Below, piece after piece: positions 8,760 to 17,066 of a stretch of DNA of 64,000 nt. The notes beneath the pieces are model-generated. The model saw nothing but the letters and a program-made list of their open reading frames with translations. It made no database searches and had not been told where the DNA came from. A program made the position numbers and the translations under genes. Each line of letters opens with the position of its first letter. Position 1 is the stretch's first letter. Source of the stretch: Brevibacillus centrosporus (GTDB lineage: Bacteria; Bacillota; Bacilli; Brevibacillales; Brevibacillaceae); NCBI RefSeq assembly GCF_003710815.1, contig NZ_RHHP01000010.1, forward strand, positions 1 to 64,000, given 5' to 3'.

Positions 8760-10310
8760 ATGAGCAGCATGCATGAAAAAATTGACGAGCTAATGGAGCG
8801 AAAATTTAAAGTCCAGCTAGGCGGCGGCGATGCCCGGATCGATGCGCAGCACAACCGCGGCAAGCTGACGGCCAGGGAGCGGATCGATCTGTTGCTCGAT
8901 CCCGATACGTTCATGGAGCTAAATCCGTTTGTAGAGCATCGTGCGTCTCACTTTGGCTTGGATAAAATGGAGGCGCCTGGTGAGGGTGTCGTTACCGGTT
9001 ATGGAAAAATAAACGGTCGTCCTGTCTATTTATTCGCACAGGATTTCACGGTATTTGGCGGGGCACTCGGTGAGATGCACGCCATGAAGATCGCCAAGGT
9101 GATGGATTTGGCAGCGAAGAACGGCGCCCCATTTATCGGCTTGAACGATTCCGGAGGAGCTCGCATTCAGGAAGGCGTCAGCTCACTTGATGGCTATGGA
9201 ACCATTTTTTATCGCAACTCGATCTATTCCGGTGTGATCCCGCAAATCTCTGTCATCCTCGGACCATGCGCAGGCGGAGCCGTCTATTCTCCCGCGATCA
9301 CGGACTTCGTTTTCATGGTGGAAAAGACCAGTCAGATGTTCATCACGGGTCCTAAGGTTATTGAGACCGTAACAGGGGAGAAGATTTCCTCCGAGGATCT
9401 CGGCGGGGCAAAAGTGCACTCCACTGTGAGCGGAAACGCCCATTTTACAGCGGAATCGGAGCAAGAAGTGCTGGAGCAGGTACGTCGCCTGCTAAGCTTT
9501 CTGCCGCAAAATAACAGGGACAAAGCGCCCGTACGCGATGCGGAGGAAGGGAAAAACTGGCAGGAGGAACTGCTGGAGCTCGTCCCTGCCGAAAGCACGA
9601 AAGTATACGACGTGCGCAAAGTGATCGAGCAAATCGTCGACTTTGGCGACTTCATGGAAGTACAGCCCAACTTCGCCCGCAACATCGTGATCGGACTTGC
9701 ACGCATCGATGGTCACAGCGTAGGGATTATCGCGAACCAGCCAAAAGTCATGGCGGGGGGGCTCGATATCCACTCCTCCGACAAGCTGGCTCGTTTTATC
9801 CGCTTTTGCGATTGCTTCAACATTCCGCTGCTCACTTTTGAGGATGTATCCGGCTTCTTCCCGGGGATCAACCAAGAGCATGGAGGCATTATTCGCCACG
9901 GTGCGAAGATTCTTTACGCCTACTCGGAAGCGACCGTACCTAAAATTACGGTTATCCTGCGAAAAGCGTATGGCGGAGCCTATGTGGCGCTGAACTCCAA
10001 GTCCATCGGGGCAGATGTAGTCTATGCATGGCCGAATGCGGAGATCGCCGTAATGGGTCCTGAAGGTGCGGCCAACATCATCTTTGCCAAAGAGATCGAG
10101 CAAAGCGAAGACCCGGCTGCGACGCGCGCGGAAAAAATCGCTGAGTACCGCGAGAAGTTTGCCAATCCATACGTGGCTGCGAGTCTGGGAATGGTCGACG
10201 ATGTCATCGATCCACGCGAGACGCGAATGAAAGTCGCACAAGCGCTGGAAATGCTGCGGGATAAAAAGGAAGAACGTCCTTATAAAAAGCATGGGAACAT
10301 CCCATTGTAG
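8760..10310 (+). CDS. Propionyl/methylmalonyl-CoA carboxyltransferase subunit
   Basis: This 516-residue carboxyltransferase of the PccB/MmdA family transfers CO2 from carboxybiotin to propionyl-CoA, giving (S)-methylmalonyl-CoA. It has two crotonase-like halves. The first carries GLNDSGGARIQEGVSSL and a GPCAGGAVYSPA oxyanion loop. The second carries FEDVSGFFPGINQEHGGIIRHG and RKAYGGAYVALNSK, the usual oxyanion/CoA segments. The start is ATG 8760, after GGAGAGG. It sits between meaB and the second BCCP-like gene, 24 bases after the former. The Na+-dependent decarboxylase MmdA has the same fold, but the biotin carboxylase downstream and the absence of membrane subunits favour a carboxylase. Confidence 0.9.
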   Translation: MSSMHEKIDELMERKFKVQLGGGDARIDAQHNRGKLTARERIDLLLDPDTFMELNPFVEHRASHFGLDKMEAPGEGVVTGYGKINGRPVYLFAQDFTVFGGALGEMHAMKIAKVMDLAAKNGAPFIGLNDSGGARIQEGVSSLDGYGTIFYRNSIYSGVIPQISVILGPCAGGAVYSPAITDFVFMVEKTSQMFITGPKVIETVTGEKISSEDLGGAKVHSTVSGNAHFTAESEQEVLEQVRRLLSFLPQNNRDKAPVRDAEEGKNWQEELLELVPAESTKVYDVRKVIEQIVDFGDFMEVQPNFARNIVIGLARIDGHSVGIIANQPKVMAGGLDIHSSDKLARFIRFCDCFNIPLLTFEDVSGFFPGINQEHGGIIRHGAKILYAYSEATVPKITVILRKAYGGAYVALNSKSIGADVVYAWPNAEIAVMGPEGAANIIFAKEIEQSEDPAATRAEKIAEYREKFANPYVAASLGMVDDVIDPRETRMKVAQALEMLRDKKEERPYKKHGNIPL

Positions 10311-10325
10311 AAGGGATCGATAGAG

Positions 10326-10775
10326 ATGAAACTGCACGACATTCGCGAGTTAATCAAATTGGTGGATCAATCGTCCATCGAGGAGCTGGAGTGGGAAAAG
10401 GGCTCGACCTCCATCGTGATCAAAAAAGCAGCACCCGTTGTCGTAGCGGCAGCGATGGAGCCAGTTGCTCAGGTAGCCGAAGTCGAAACCGGCTATCAGG
10501 AAGCAGCGGTGACAGCCGAGGCTGCGGAACAAGCACCAGTGGTACAGGAAATGATCCATACGATCACTTCTACTGGAGTAGGTATTTTCAGCACATCGGT
10601 TGCAGCAGGTCAGAAGGTTCAGTCTGGAGACGTGGTAGGGCGTTGCACGGTAGACGCCCTGCAGCTTTCCCAGGATATTGTCTCTCCTTTCGATGGAGAA
10701 GTCGTAGAACTGCTCGCAGAGGATGGTCAGCTCATCGATTACGGAAAAGCTTTGCTGACTGTCAAACAAGGCTAG
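10326..10775 (+). CDS. BCCP-like protein lacking the biotinyl lysine
   Basis: This 149-residue paralogue of the operon's first BCCP begins with the same docking region ([11 protein letters not shown], then GSTSIVIKK). A linker rich in Ala, Val and Glu follows, then a complete lipoyl/biotinyl-type barrel from about residue 77 (STGVGIFST to [14 protein letters not shown]). The biotinylation hairpin, EAMKL in the first BCCP, reads VDALQLS here. The acceptor lysine is a glutamine (CAG codon at 10662-10664, residue 113) and the preceding Met is Leu. The PxMVGTFY loop is also altered to TGVGIFST. Biotin ligase cannot modify Gln, so the protein should be unable to carry CO2. The reading frame is otherwise intact, with normal codon use and spacing, suggesting a kept structural or regulatory role. 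No function is known to me. Confidence 0.85.
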   Translation: MKLHDIRELIKLVDQSSIEELEWEKGSTSIVIKKAAPVVVAAAMEPVAQVAEVETGYQEAAVTAEAAEQAPVVQEMIHTITSTGVGIFSTSVAAGQKVQSGDVVGRCTVDALQLSQDIVSPFDGEVVELLAEDGQLIDYGKALLTVKQG

Positions 10776-10788
10776 GAGGAGAGCGTAT

Positions 10789-12135
10789 ATGTTTACAAAA
10801 GTCTTAGTAGCCAATCGCGGTGAGATCGCTGTCAGAATCATTCGCGCTTGCCGAGAATTGGGAATTGCCACTGTCGCTGTGTATTCGGAGGCAGATCGCG
10901 AAGCCTTGCACGTCCAGCTAGCTGACGAAGCGTACTGCATTGGACCGACTGCCTCCAAGGACAGCTATCTGAACATGCCGCGCATCATGAGCATTGCGCT
11001 TTTGACGAAAGCAGAAGCGATCCACCCCGGATATGGCTTCCTGGCAGAGAATGCGTCGTTCGCACAGCTGTGCCAGGACTGCTCCATTACGTTTATCGGA
11101 CCGGATCCAGAGTCCATTACGAAAATGGGGGACAAGTCCGAAGCGAAGGCGACAATGAGTCTGGCAAACGTACCACTCGTTCCAGGGACGGAAGGTCTGA
11201 TTGATGACATCGAAGAGGCGCTCTCCGTTGCAGCCACTATCGGTTATCCTGTCATCGTGAAAGCAACAGCAGGCGGAGGCGGTCGTGGTATGCGTCTCGC
11301 CTATGACGAGCAGGAGCTTAGCAAAGCGATCCACCAAGCACAGAAAGAAGCAGAGTCCGCTTTTGGCAACGCGGGTGTTTATCTCGAGAAATATGTGGAA
11401 GAGCCGCGCCATGTCGAGATCCAAATCATGGGTGACAAGCATGGGAATGCCGTCTATCTGGGCGAACGTGATTGCTCGATTCAGCGTCGTCATCAAAAGC
11501 TGGTAGAGGAAGCGCCATCCCCAGCACTCGATCAAGAGCTGCGCGAGAAAATGGGGCAAGCTGCTGTGGCAGCGGCAAAAGCTGTGAACTATCACGGGGC
11601 AGGGACCGTAGAATTTTTGCTCGACAAGCATGGTCAATTCTATTTCATGGAAATGAACACACGCATTCAGGTCGAGCATCCCGTGACGGAAATGATTACG
11701 GGGATTGACCTGATCAAGGAGCAAATTTCGGTTGCTGCAGGCAATCCGTTGTCGTTTACCCAGGAAGATGTCAAAATCAATGGTTGGGCGATCGAGTGCC
11801 GCATCAATGCGGAGAATCCTGCGAAAAATTTCATGCCCTCGCCTGGAAAAGTGGTTAACTACCTGCCGCCAGGAGGCTATGGCGTACGTGTAGATAGTGC
11901 TGTCTACCCCGGCTATGAAATCTCGCCGTTTTATGATTCCATGGTGGCGAAGCTGATTGTCTGGGGAACAGACCGCAACGAGGCGATTTCCCGCATGCGT
12001 CGTGCCCTTGATGAGTTTGTGATCGAAGGTGTGCATACAACAGTGCCATTCCATGAGAAGCTGCTGGAGCACCCTGATTTTGTTGCCGGTCATTTCGCAA
12101 CGAATTTTCTGGAGAAAAACAAGCTGGATCTATAA
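10789..12135 (+). CDS. accC: Biotin carboxylase subunit
   Basis: This 448-residue ATP-grasp biotin carboxylase carboxylates the biotin of BCCP using bicarbonate and ATP. The N-terminal segment is [16 protein letters not shown], followed by [12 protein letters not shown]. The ATP-grasp glycine loop is [12 protein letters not shown] (residues about 160-171). The active-site strand is [20 protein letters not shown] (read here as [18 protein letters not shown]). The C-terminal domain is complete. It starts 13 bases after the BCCP-like gene with GGAGGA before the ATG. It ends the seven-gene operon, with a terminator at 12161. The operon context points to propionyl-CoA rather than acetyl-CoA carboxylation. 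Confidence 0.93.
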   Translation: MFTKVLVANRGEIAVRIIRACRELGIATVAVYSEADREALHVQLADEAYCIGPTASKDSYLNMPRIMSIALLTKAEAIHPGYGFLAENASFAQLCQDCSITFIGPDPESITKMGDKSEAKATMSLANVPLVPGTEGLIDDIEEALSVAATIGYPVIVKATAGGGGRGMRLAYDEQELSKAIHQAQKEAESAFGNAGVYLEKYVEEPRHVEIQIMGDKHGNAVYLGERDCSIQRRHQKLVEEAPSPALDQELREKMGQAAVAAAKAVNYHGAGTVEFLLDKHGQFYFMEMNTRIQVEHPVTEMITGIDLIKEQISVAAGNPLSFTQEDVKINGWAIECRINAENPAKNFMPSPGKVVNYLPPGGYGVRVDSAVYPGYEISPFYDSMVAKLIVWGTDRNEAISRMRRALDEFVIEGVHTTVPFHEKLLEHPDFVAGHFATNFLEKNKLDL

Positions 12136-12160
12136 GGAGAACGTAGATTTCCTAGCAAGA

Positions 12161-12192
12161 AAAGGAGCCTCGAGGTTTTGGGGCTCTTTTGT
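12161..12192 (+). terminator. Terminator of the propionyl-CoA operon
   Basis: GAGCC and GGCTC arms, extended by A-T pairs, are followed by TTTT. Confidence 0.65.
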
Positions 12193-12216
12193 GTGCAGAA
12201 AAGAAGAGATGTATGG

Positions 12217-12489
12217 CTACTTGCGAGGGGAGCAAAGCTTTCTAAAAAAGAGTAGGTGGCCGAAAAGGGTGACAAGCAGAAACGGGTAAACAAGGGCAGA
12301 ATACCAGAGCTTCCAACCGTTGTAGTAAAAAAAACCAAATGGCTGTATGCTTAGCCATTCATAGAAAAGACAGAAGAGCCAATGAAGCAGTAGGTAGACG
12401 GCCTTTGCATACAGGCCTTTGGTAATAGGAAAAAGGTTTAGGTAAATAAAGCTATACGCCGGATAGAGACCAAACAAAACGAGAAGCAC
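12217..12489 (-). CDS. CBO0543 family membrane protein, 5' end unclear
   Basis: At least 90 residues, very hydrophobic, with three predicted membrane segments. The pattern FGLYPAYSFIYLNLFP, then FYEWLS, then FFYYNGWKLWYSALVYP is that of the CBO0543 family of uncharacterised Bacillota membrane proteins. The GTG at 12489 is the only start codon in the frame. However, family-like sequence continues upstream in the same frame to about 12603 (HEIYVTSLFAVFLAIITDTY), with no ATG, GTG or TTG. The gene may therefore be truncated at its 5' end, or use a frame I cannot resolve. It lies alone between convergent and divergent neighbours. Function unknown. Confidence 0.55.
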   Translation of the reverse strand: MLLVLFGLYPAYSFIYLNLFPITKGLYAKAVYLLLHWLFCLFYEWLSIQPFGFFYYNGWKLWYSALVYPFLLVTLFGHLLFFRKLCSPRK

Positions 12490-12745
12490 TTCATAATCCG
12501 GACCAACGTGAAAGTAACCGTACAGATTATGTTTAAGGTCCAGGTAGGTATCCGTGATGATAGCAAGAAAAACAGCAAATAGGGAGGTTACATAGATTTC
12601 ATGCCTGGTCAGTTTTTTCGGGATCCAAAAGGCAATGCCATTGCAGGATAAACCTGTTCGGATGGCGTAGGTAACTGGCTTCCCATGATCCGTAGAAAAA
12701 TATGGTAAGATTAAAAAACAATAAAGAGAGAGAAGGAGAAAAACG

Positions 12746-13699
12746 ATGCTGGTACAGGTTGCAGAAGGAATTCATCTGCTGTCGATACAGTTTCCCTTTG
12801 GCATGCGGCAAGTAAACAGTTATGTGATCGAAGGCAAGAACGGTGTGACCATTGTAGATACGGGCAGCTATGCAGAGCAGGCGATCGGGATCTGGAAGGA
12901 GGCACTGCCAGAAGGGACCAAGGTAGAAAAAATCCTTCTGACGCATTCGCACACTGATCATATCGGATTGGCAAAATGGCTGCGGGAGACGTATCATGCA
13001 CCATTAGTGATAGCGAGACAAGGCTATGAGGAAATGAAGAAGCTTCGTGCCCGCCGAAAAGCACACGAAGGGGATGCAACGAGCACGTACCCCTTTTTCA
13101 CAAAGCATGGAGGCCCATCGGTCAGTGAGAAGGCCATGCTGGAGCAGCTGGACGCCGATTATTTTGAACCGGACGAGCTTCTGGAGGATCAGCAGGAAAT
13201 CCAACTGGGGGATCAAGCGTTTGAAGCGATTTGGACGCCTGGGCATTCGCCTGATCACTTTTGCTTTCTGAATAAATCCAACGGAGTCATGCTGATTGGC
13301 GATCATGTGTTAAACGAGATTTCACCGCTTATTCCGATCTGGACGGAGCAAGATGGCAACCCTTTGGCGGTTTATTTTGAGTCTCTGGAGAAGATAGCCA
13401 AGCTGCCGGTGAGCATCGGACTGCCAGGGCACGGGAGTCTGATTCGGAATGTACCGGCGCGTATTCACGAGCTGCGTGCCGGCCATGAACAAAGAATGCA
13501 GCAGATTTTAGCTGCGATACCAGACGCGGGAAGTACGGCAGGGGAGCTTGCCCAAGCGGTATACGGATTTGAAAAAATGTCGATGCGCCATAGCGCAGAG
13601 TTTTTAATGACACTCACCCGTATTCTCTACCTGGAGTCAGTGGGTAAAGTGCAGGCTCGGGAACGAGAGGGAGTCATTTCCTACCATACGGCACAGTAG
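12746..13699 (+). CDS. MBL-fold metallo-hydrolase
   Basis: This 317-residue metallo-beta-lactamase-fold hydrolase has the zinc motif HSHTDHIG (HxHxDH) at about residues 73-80. Downstream metal ligands appear in TPGHSPDHF, GDHVL and GLPGHGSLI. A C-terminal winged-helix-like tail (about 245-310) resembles the LACTB2-type hydrolases. The start is ATG 12746 with AGAAGGAG eight bases upstream. The substrate is not predictable: the family includes thioesterases, glyoxalase II-like enzymes and nucleases. It is monocistronic. Confidence 0.82.
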   Translation: MLVQVAEGIHLLSIQFPFGMRQVNSYVIEGKNGVTIVDTGSYAEQAIGIWKEALPEGTKVEKILLTHSHTDHIGLAKWLRETYHAPLVIARQGYEEMKKLRARRKAHEGDATSTYPFFTKHGGPSVSEKAMLEQLDADYFEPDELLEDQQEIQLGDQAFEAIWTPGHSPDHFCFLNKSNGVMLIGDHVLNEISPLIPIWTEQDGNPLAVYFESLEKIAKLPVSIGLPGHGSLIRNVPARIHELRAGHEQRMQQILAAIPDAGSTAGELAQAVYGFEKMSMRHSAEFLMTLTRILYLESVGKVQAREREGVISYHTAQ

Positions 13700-13712
13700 C
13701 AAATAAGCGAAA

Positions 13713-13743
13713 GAGCGTCTTCTGAAGAAGGAAGGCGCTATTT
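13713..13743 (+). terminator. Possible terminator after the metallo-hydrolase gene
   Basis: AGCGTCTTC pairs with GAAGGCGCT (one G-T pair), but only a short T run follows. Confidence 0.4.
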
Positions 13744-13918
13744 ACCGTTCCCTTTTGCTGACAGCTGTCCTAGCGAGTTGCGAGCAGCAGGAAAGTAGGA
13801 GAAATAGTCTGTATTGTGTTAAAATATAGACAATTAAGGTTTTCCGCATGTTGACTGGTAGGTGCAGGTTTTTCAAAAAGGAGTAATCCGAGTTTGCACG
13901 ACAACAAGGGGGAAGGAC

Positions 13919-14701
13919 ATGTCTTTTGTTGAGAGTAGACGCATAGGTTTTGAGGGAAGCATCGCTGTAGTTGAGCTGAATCGACCACAATCTCGTAATG
14001 CCTTTCACACGCAAATGGCACAAGACCTGCTGCAAGCATTTCAGCAAATTGCTCAATCCGATGCACGCGCTGTCATCCTGCAGTCATCGAGCGAACAGGC
14101 ATTTTGCTCAGGAGCTGACCTGAAGGAGCGCAATGGTATGTCAGAAGCAGCATGGCGAGAGCAGCATCGCTTGTTCGAGCAGATGTTCTACGCGATTGCC
14201 GATACACCGCAGCCGGTTCTTGCAGCTGTGGATGGATACGCACTGGCAGGCGGGTTTGAGCTTGTACTAAACTGCGATTTTCTCGTGGCAACGACACGTG
14301 CAGTATTCGGGCTCCCAGAGGTGACGCGCGGGATTATGCCGGGAGGTGGAGCGACTCGGCTCTTGGCAAAACGAATCGGCTTACATAAAGCAAAGGAATG
14401 GATATGCACAGGACGTATGATTCAGGCGGAGGAAGCTGATCGTGCCGGGCTGATCAACCGACTGACAGCACCGGAAGATTTGAGAGAGGTCACGCTGGAT
14501 TTGGCAGAAAGTCTAACCCGTAATGCGCCCCTGTCTGTCCAGTACTGCAAGCAAGCCGTGGACAACTTGTTTGGCATGGAGGATGATCTCGCCAGGGAAA
14601 AGGAACTGGAGTACTACAACCGATGTGTGGATACAGAAGATCGGCTGGAAGGTGTCTTGGCTTTCGTGGAAAAGCGCGCACCCCGTTTTGTCGGAAAATA
14701 A
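13919..14701 (+). CDS. Enoyl-CoA hydratase/isomerase
   Basis: This 260-residue crotonase-family enzyme probably hydrates 2-enoyl-CoA in beta-oxidation. The oxyanion-hole segments are FCSGADLKER (about residues 61-70) and GYALAGGFELVLNCD. Both catalytic glutamates of true hydratases appear present: one in GGFEL, one in GLPEVTRGIMPGGG. ATG 13919 follows GGGGGAAGGA and fits the family N-terminus; the frame is open a little further upstream without support. It starts 28 bases before the next gene, an acyl-CoA dehydrogenase, so the two form a small beta-oxidation operon. Confidence 0.88.
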   Translation: MSFVESRRIGFEGSIAVVELNRPQSRNAFHTQMAQDLLQAFQQIAQSDARAVILQSSSEQAFCSGADLKERNGMSEAAWREQHRLFEQMFYAIADTPQPVLAAVDGYALAGGFELVLNCDFLVATTRAVFGLPEVTRGIMPGGGATRLLAKRIGLHKAKEWICTGRMIQAEEADRAGLINRLTAPEDLREVTLDLAESLTRNAPLSVQYCKQAVDNLFGMEDDLAREKELEYYNRCVDTEDRLEGVLAFVEKRAPRFVGK

Positions 14702-14728
14702 TGCGAAGTAGATGGGAGGGTTGAAGCT

Positions 14729-15886
14729 ATGATCAATACTGCCTTTCATCAAGAATTGCGACAGAGCGTTCGCTCAATTTGCAAAAAGTACCCCGATGCC
14801 TATTGGCGTGAGCTGGATGAGAGAAGAGCGTATCCGGAAGACTTCGTGAACGAGCTGTCGCAGACGGGATTCTTGGGCGCCTTAATTCCAGAAGAGTATG
14901 GTGGCTCGGGTCTCTCCGTGACGGAAGCTTCCATAATCATGGAGGAAATCAATCGCTCCGGGGGAAATGCGGGTGCTTGTCATGCACAGATGTATACCAT
15001 GGGAACTCTGTTGCGGCATGGCTCAGAGGAACAAAAGCGCAAGTACTTGCCGAAAATCGCTGATGGCTCGCTTCGCCTGCAAGCGTTCGGCGTAACAGAA
15101 CCGAACACGGGGTCTGATACGACACAGCTGAAGACGATGGCGGTCAGAAAAGGTGACAAGTATATTGTAAACGGTCAAAAGGTGTTTATTTCCCGAACGG
15201 AATATTCGGACCTGATGATTCTGCTTGTGCGTACGACGCCACTTGACCAGGTGAAAAAGCGAACAGAGGGCTTGTCTGTCCTTTTGGTCGATCTGCGGGA
15301 AGCTGTCGGGAACGGAATCACGATCCGCCCCATTCGCACTATGATGAATCACGCGACGACAGAGCTGTTTATTGAAAACCTGGAAGTGTCGGTGGATAAT
15401 TTGATCGGCGAAGAAGGAAAAGGGTTTTCCTACATTTTGGATGGAATGAATGTGGAGCGAATTCTGATCGCATCAGAATGTCTCGGCGACGGCTACTGGT
15501 TTGTCGATCGTGCTACTCAGTACGCGAACCAGCGAGTGGTGTTCAAGCGGCCCATAGGTCAGAATCAAGGGATTCAATTTCCAATCGCACAATCCTATAT
15601 CCACCTCGAGGCGGCTAATCTGATGCGTTTTCGAGCAGCCGAGCTGTTTGATGCAGGTCTTCCATGCGGGAAAGAAGCGAACATGGCCAAGCTGCTCGCA
15701 GCAGATGCATCCTGGGAGGCAGCCAATGCGACCATTCAGACGCATGGGGGCTTTGGCTTTGCTGAAGAATACGACATCGAACGCAAATTCCGGGAAACGC
15801 GGCTGTACCAAGTCGCTCCGATCTCGACAAATTTGATCCTCTCCTATGTAGCCGAGCATGTCCTTGGCCTGCCCAGATCGTATTGA
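14729..15886 (+). CDS. Acyl-CoA dehydrogenase
   Basis: This 385-residue FAD enzyme introduces a 2,3-double bond into an acyl-CoA. The N-terminal helical domain contains GALIPEEYGGSGL. The middle beta domain carries the FAD/CoA signature (FGVTEPNTGSDTTQLKTMA). The C-terminal helical domain ends in VAPISTNLILSYVAEH and LGLPRSY. The usual YEGTSEI-type catalytic Glu site near the C-terminus reads YQVAPIST, a form found in one acyl-CoA dehydrogenase subgroup, so the base probably lies elsewhere in the fold. It lies in an operon with the hydratase upstream and is followed 69 bases later by a nitronate monooxygenase-like gene. The substrate is not known. Confidence 0.88.
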   Translation: MINTAFHQELRQSVRSICKKYPDAYWRELDERRAYPEDFVNELSQTGFLGALIPEEYGGSGLSVTEASIIMEEINRSGGNAGACHAQMYTMGTLLRHGSEEQKRKYLPKIADGSLRLQAFGVTEPNTGSDTTQLKTMAVRKGDKYIVNGQKVFISRTEYSDLMILLVRTTPLDQVKKRTEGLSVLLVDLREAVGNGITIRPIRTMMNHATTELFIENLEVSVDNLIGEEGKGFSYILDGMNVERILIASECLGDGYWFVDRATQYANQRVVFKRPIGQNQGIQFPIAQSYIHLEAANLMRFRAAELFDAGLPCGKEANMAKLLAADASWEAANATIQTHGGFGFAEEYDIERKFRETRLYQVAPISTNLILSYVAEHVLGLPRSY

Positions 15887-15955
15887 GGAAACGAGACTGG
15901 GCTGCAAATGAAACAGCCAAATTCAGTTGTCGAATGAGAAAGGAGCGAACACGCT

Positions 15956-16942
15956 ATGAAAAATCGTTTGCCAGAATGGATTTCCGAGCATCTCGTGCTG
16001 CCTGTCATTACAGCTCCTATGTTTTTGGTTTCGAATCCGCAGCTAGTGATCTCTGCGTGCAAATCTGGGGTCATCGGCTCTTTCCCGTCCTTAAATGCTC
16101 GGACGGTGGATGACCTGCGAGCCTGGATGTCTACCATTACGGAAGAGCTGGCGCGCAGCCGAGCAGCGGAGCCGGACCGCAAGATTGCTCCTTGGGCCAT
16201 CAATATTGTCATACGCCATTTAAACGAACGATTGGAAGAAGAGCTCGAGCTCATCAAAAAGTATCAGCCTCCGTTTGTCTTTACAGCCTTGGGAGATCCT
16301 GCCCCTGTCGTAGAGATTGTGCACGCTTATGGGGGAATCGTCTTCTCTGATGTCACGAACATCTATCATGCAAAAAAAGCAGTGAAATCAGGTGTGGACG
16401 GATTGATCCTTGTGTGCGGCGGAGCAGGCGGTCATGCCGGAACGCTCAACAGCTTTGCTTTCTTAAGTGCGATCCGTGAGTTTTGGGATGGGATAGCCGT
16501 CTTGGCAGGAGGGATCGCATGTGGACAGGAAATTTTGGCTGCCCGCACGATCGATGCGGATCTCGTATTTATGGGAACGCGATTTATCGCATCCGTGGAG
16601 AGCAACGCGGGGGACGATTACAAACAGATGTTAATTGATGCAAGCATTGAAGACATCATCTATACGCCCACTTTCAGCGGCATTCCGGCAAACTATTTAA
16701 AGCCGAGCATTGTGAGCGAAGGACTGGATCCAGAACAGTTGGGATCATACGCCGAATTTGTAAAGACCGGCAGGAAAGCTTGGAAAAACATCTGGTCGGC
16801 AGGTCATGGAGTCGGCCGTACGAAATCTATTCAAACCGTAGCAGAGATTGTGAACGAGCTTCAAACAGAATACGATCAAACGCTTGCGGCCTTTAAACAG
16901 CTGCCAGCCTCACGTTCCCCTTTGAACCGCTCACTGAATTAA
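15956..16942 (+). CDS. Nitronate monooxygenase family flavoprotein
   Basis: This 328-residue TIM-barrel FMN enzyme belongs to the 2-nitropropane dioxygenase/nitronate monooxygenase family. Visible features are the N-terminal ITAPMFLVSNPQLV, the FMN-phosphate loop CGGAGGHAG (about residues 159-167), and VLAGGIACGQEILAARTIDADLVFMGTRF near the barrel end. Some relatives are FabK-type enoyl reductases; without the FabK neighbours I keep the broad call. ATG 15956 follows GAAAGGAG. The gene ends the three-gene operon that begins at 13919, with a terminator at 16953. Confidence 0.85.
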   Translation: MKNRLPEWISEHLVLPVITAPMFLVSNPQLVISACKSGVIGSFPSLNARTVDDLRAWMSTITEELARSRAAEPDRKIAPWAINIVIRHLNERLEEELELIKKYQPPFVFTALGDPAPVVEIVHAYGGIVFSDVTNIYHAKKAVKSGVDGLILVCGGAGGHAGTLNSFAFLSAIREFWDGIAVLAGGIACGQEILAARTIDADLVFMGTRFIASVESNAGDDYKQMLIDASIEDIIYTPTFSGIPANYLKPSIVSEGLDPEQLGSYAEFVKTGRKAWKNIWSAGHGVGRTKSIQTVAEIVNELQTEYDQTLAAFKQLPASRSPLNRSLN

Positions 16943-16952
16943 GAGCAGGAAG

Positions 16953-16998
16953 AGTCCGTTTGGTTCGCTAGTTTCTCTTCGTGCGAAGCGGACTTTTT
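16953..16998 (+). terminator. Rho-independent terminator
   Basis: AGTCCG/CGGACT plus inner TTCGC/GCGAA arms with an asymmetric bulge are followed by TTTTT. Confidence 0.75.
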
Positions 16999-17066
16999 GT
17001 GCCTTCCTGGAATTGTTAGAGCGATAATAATCTTGTGGACATTTTACTGAGCGAGGAGAGATCGTA

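Noticed and set aside
10918..12093. Long minus-strand open frame opposite accC
   Set aside because: Shadow of the biotin carboxylase gene; composition rich in Cys, His and Arg as expected for antisense reading.
17022..17037. TGGAATTGTTAGAGCG before the formamidase gene as a sigma-54 promoter
   Set aside because: GG-N10-GC spacing holds, but the -12 element reads AGAGC rather than TTGC and the -24 is TGGAAT; too weak.
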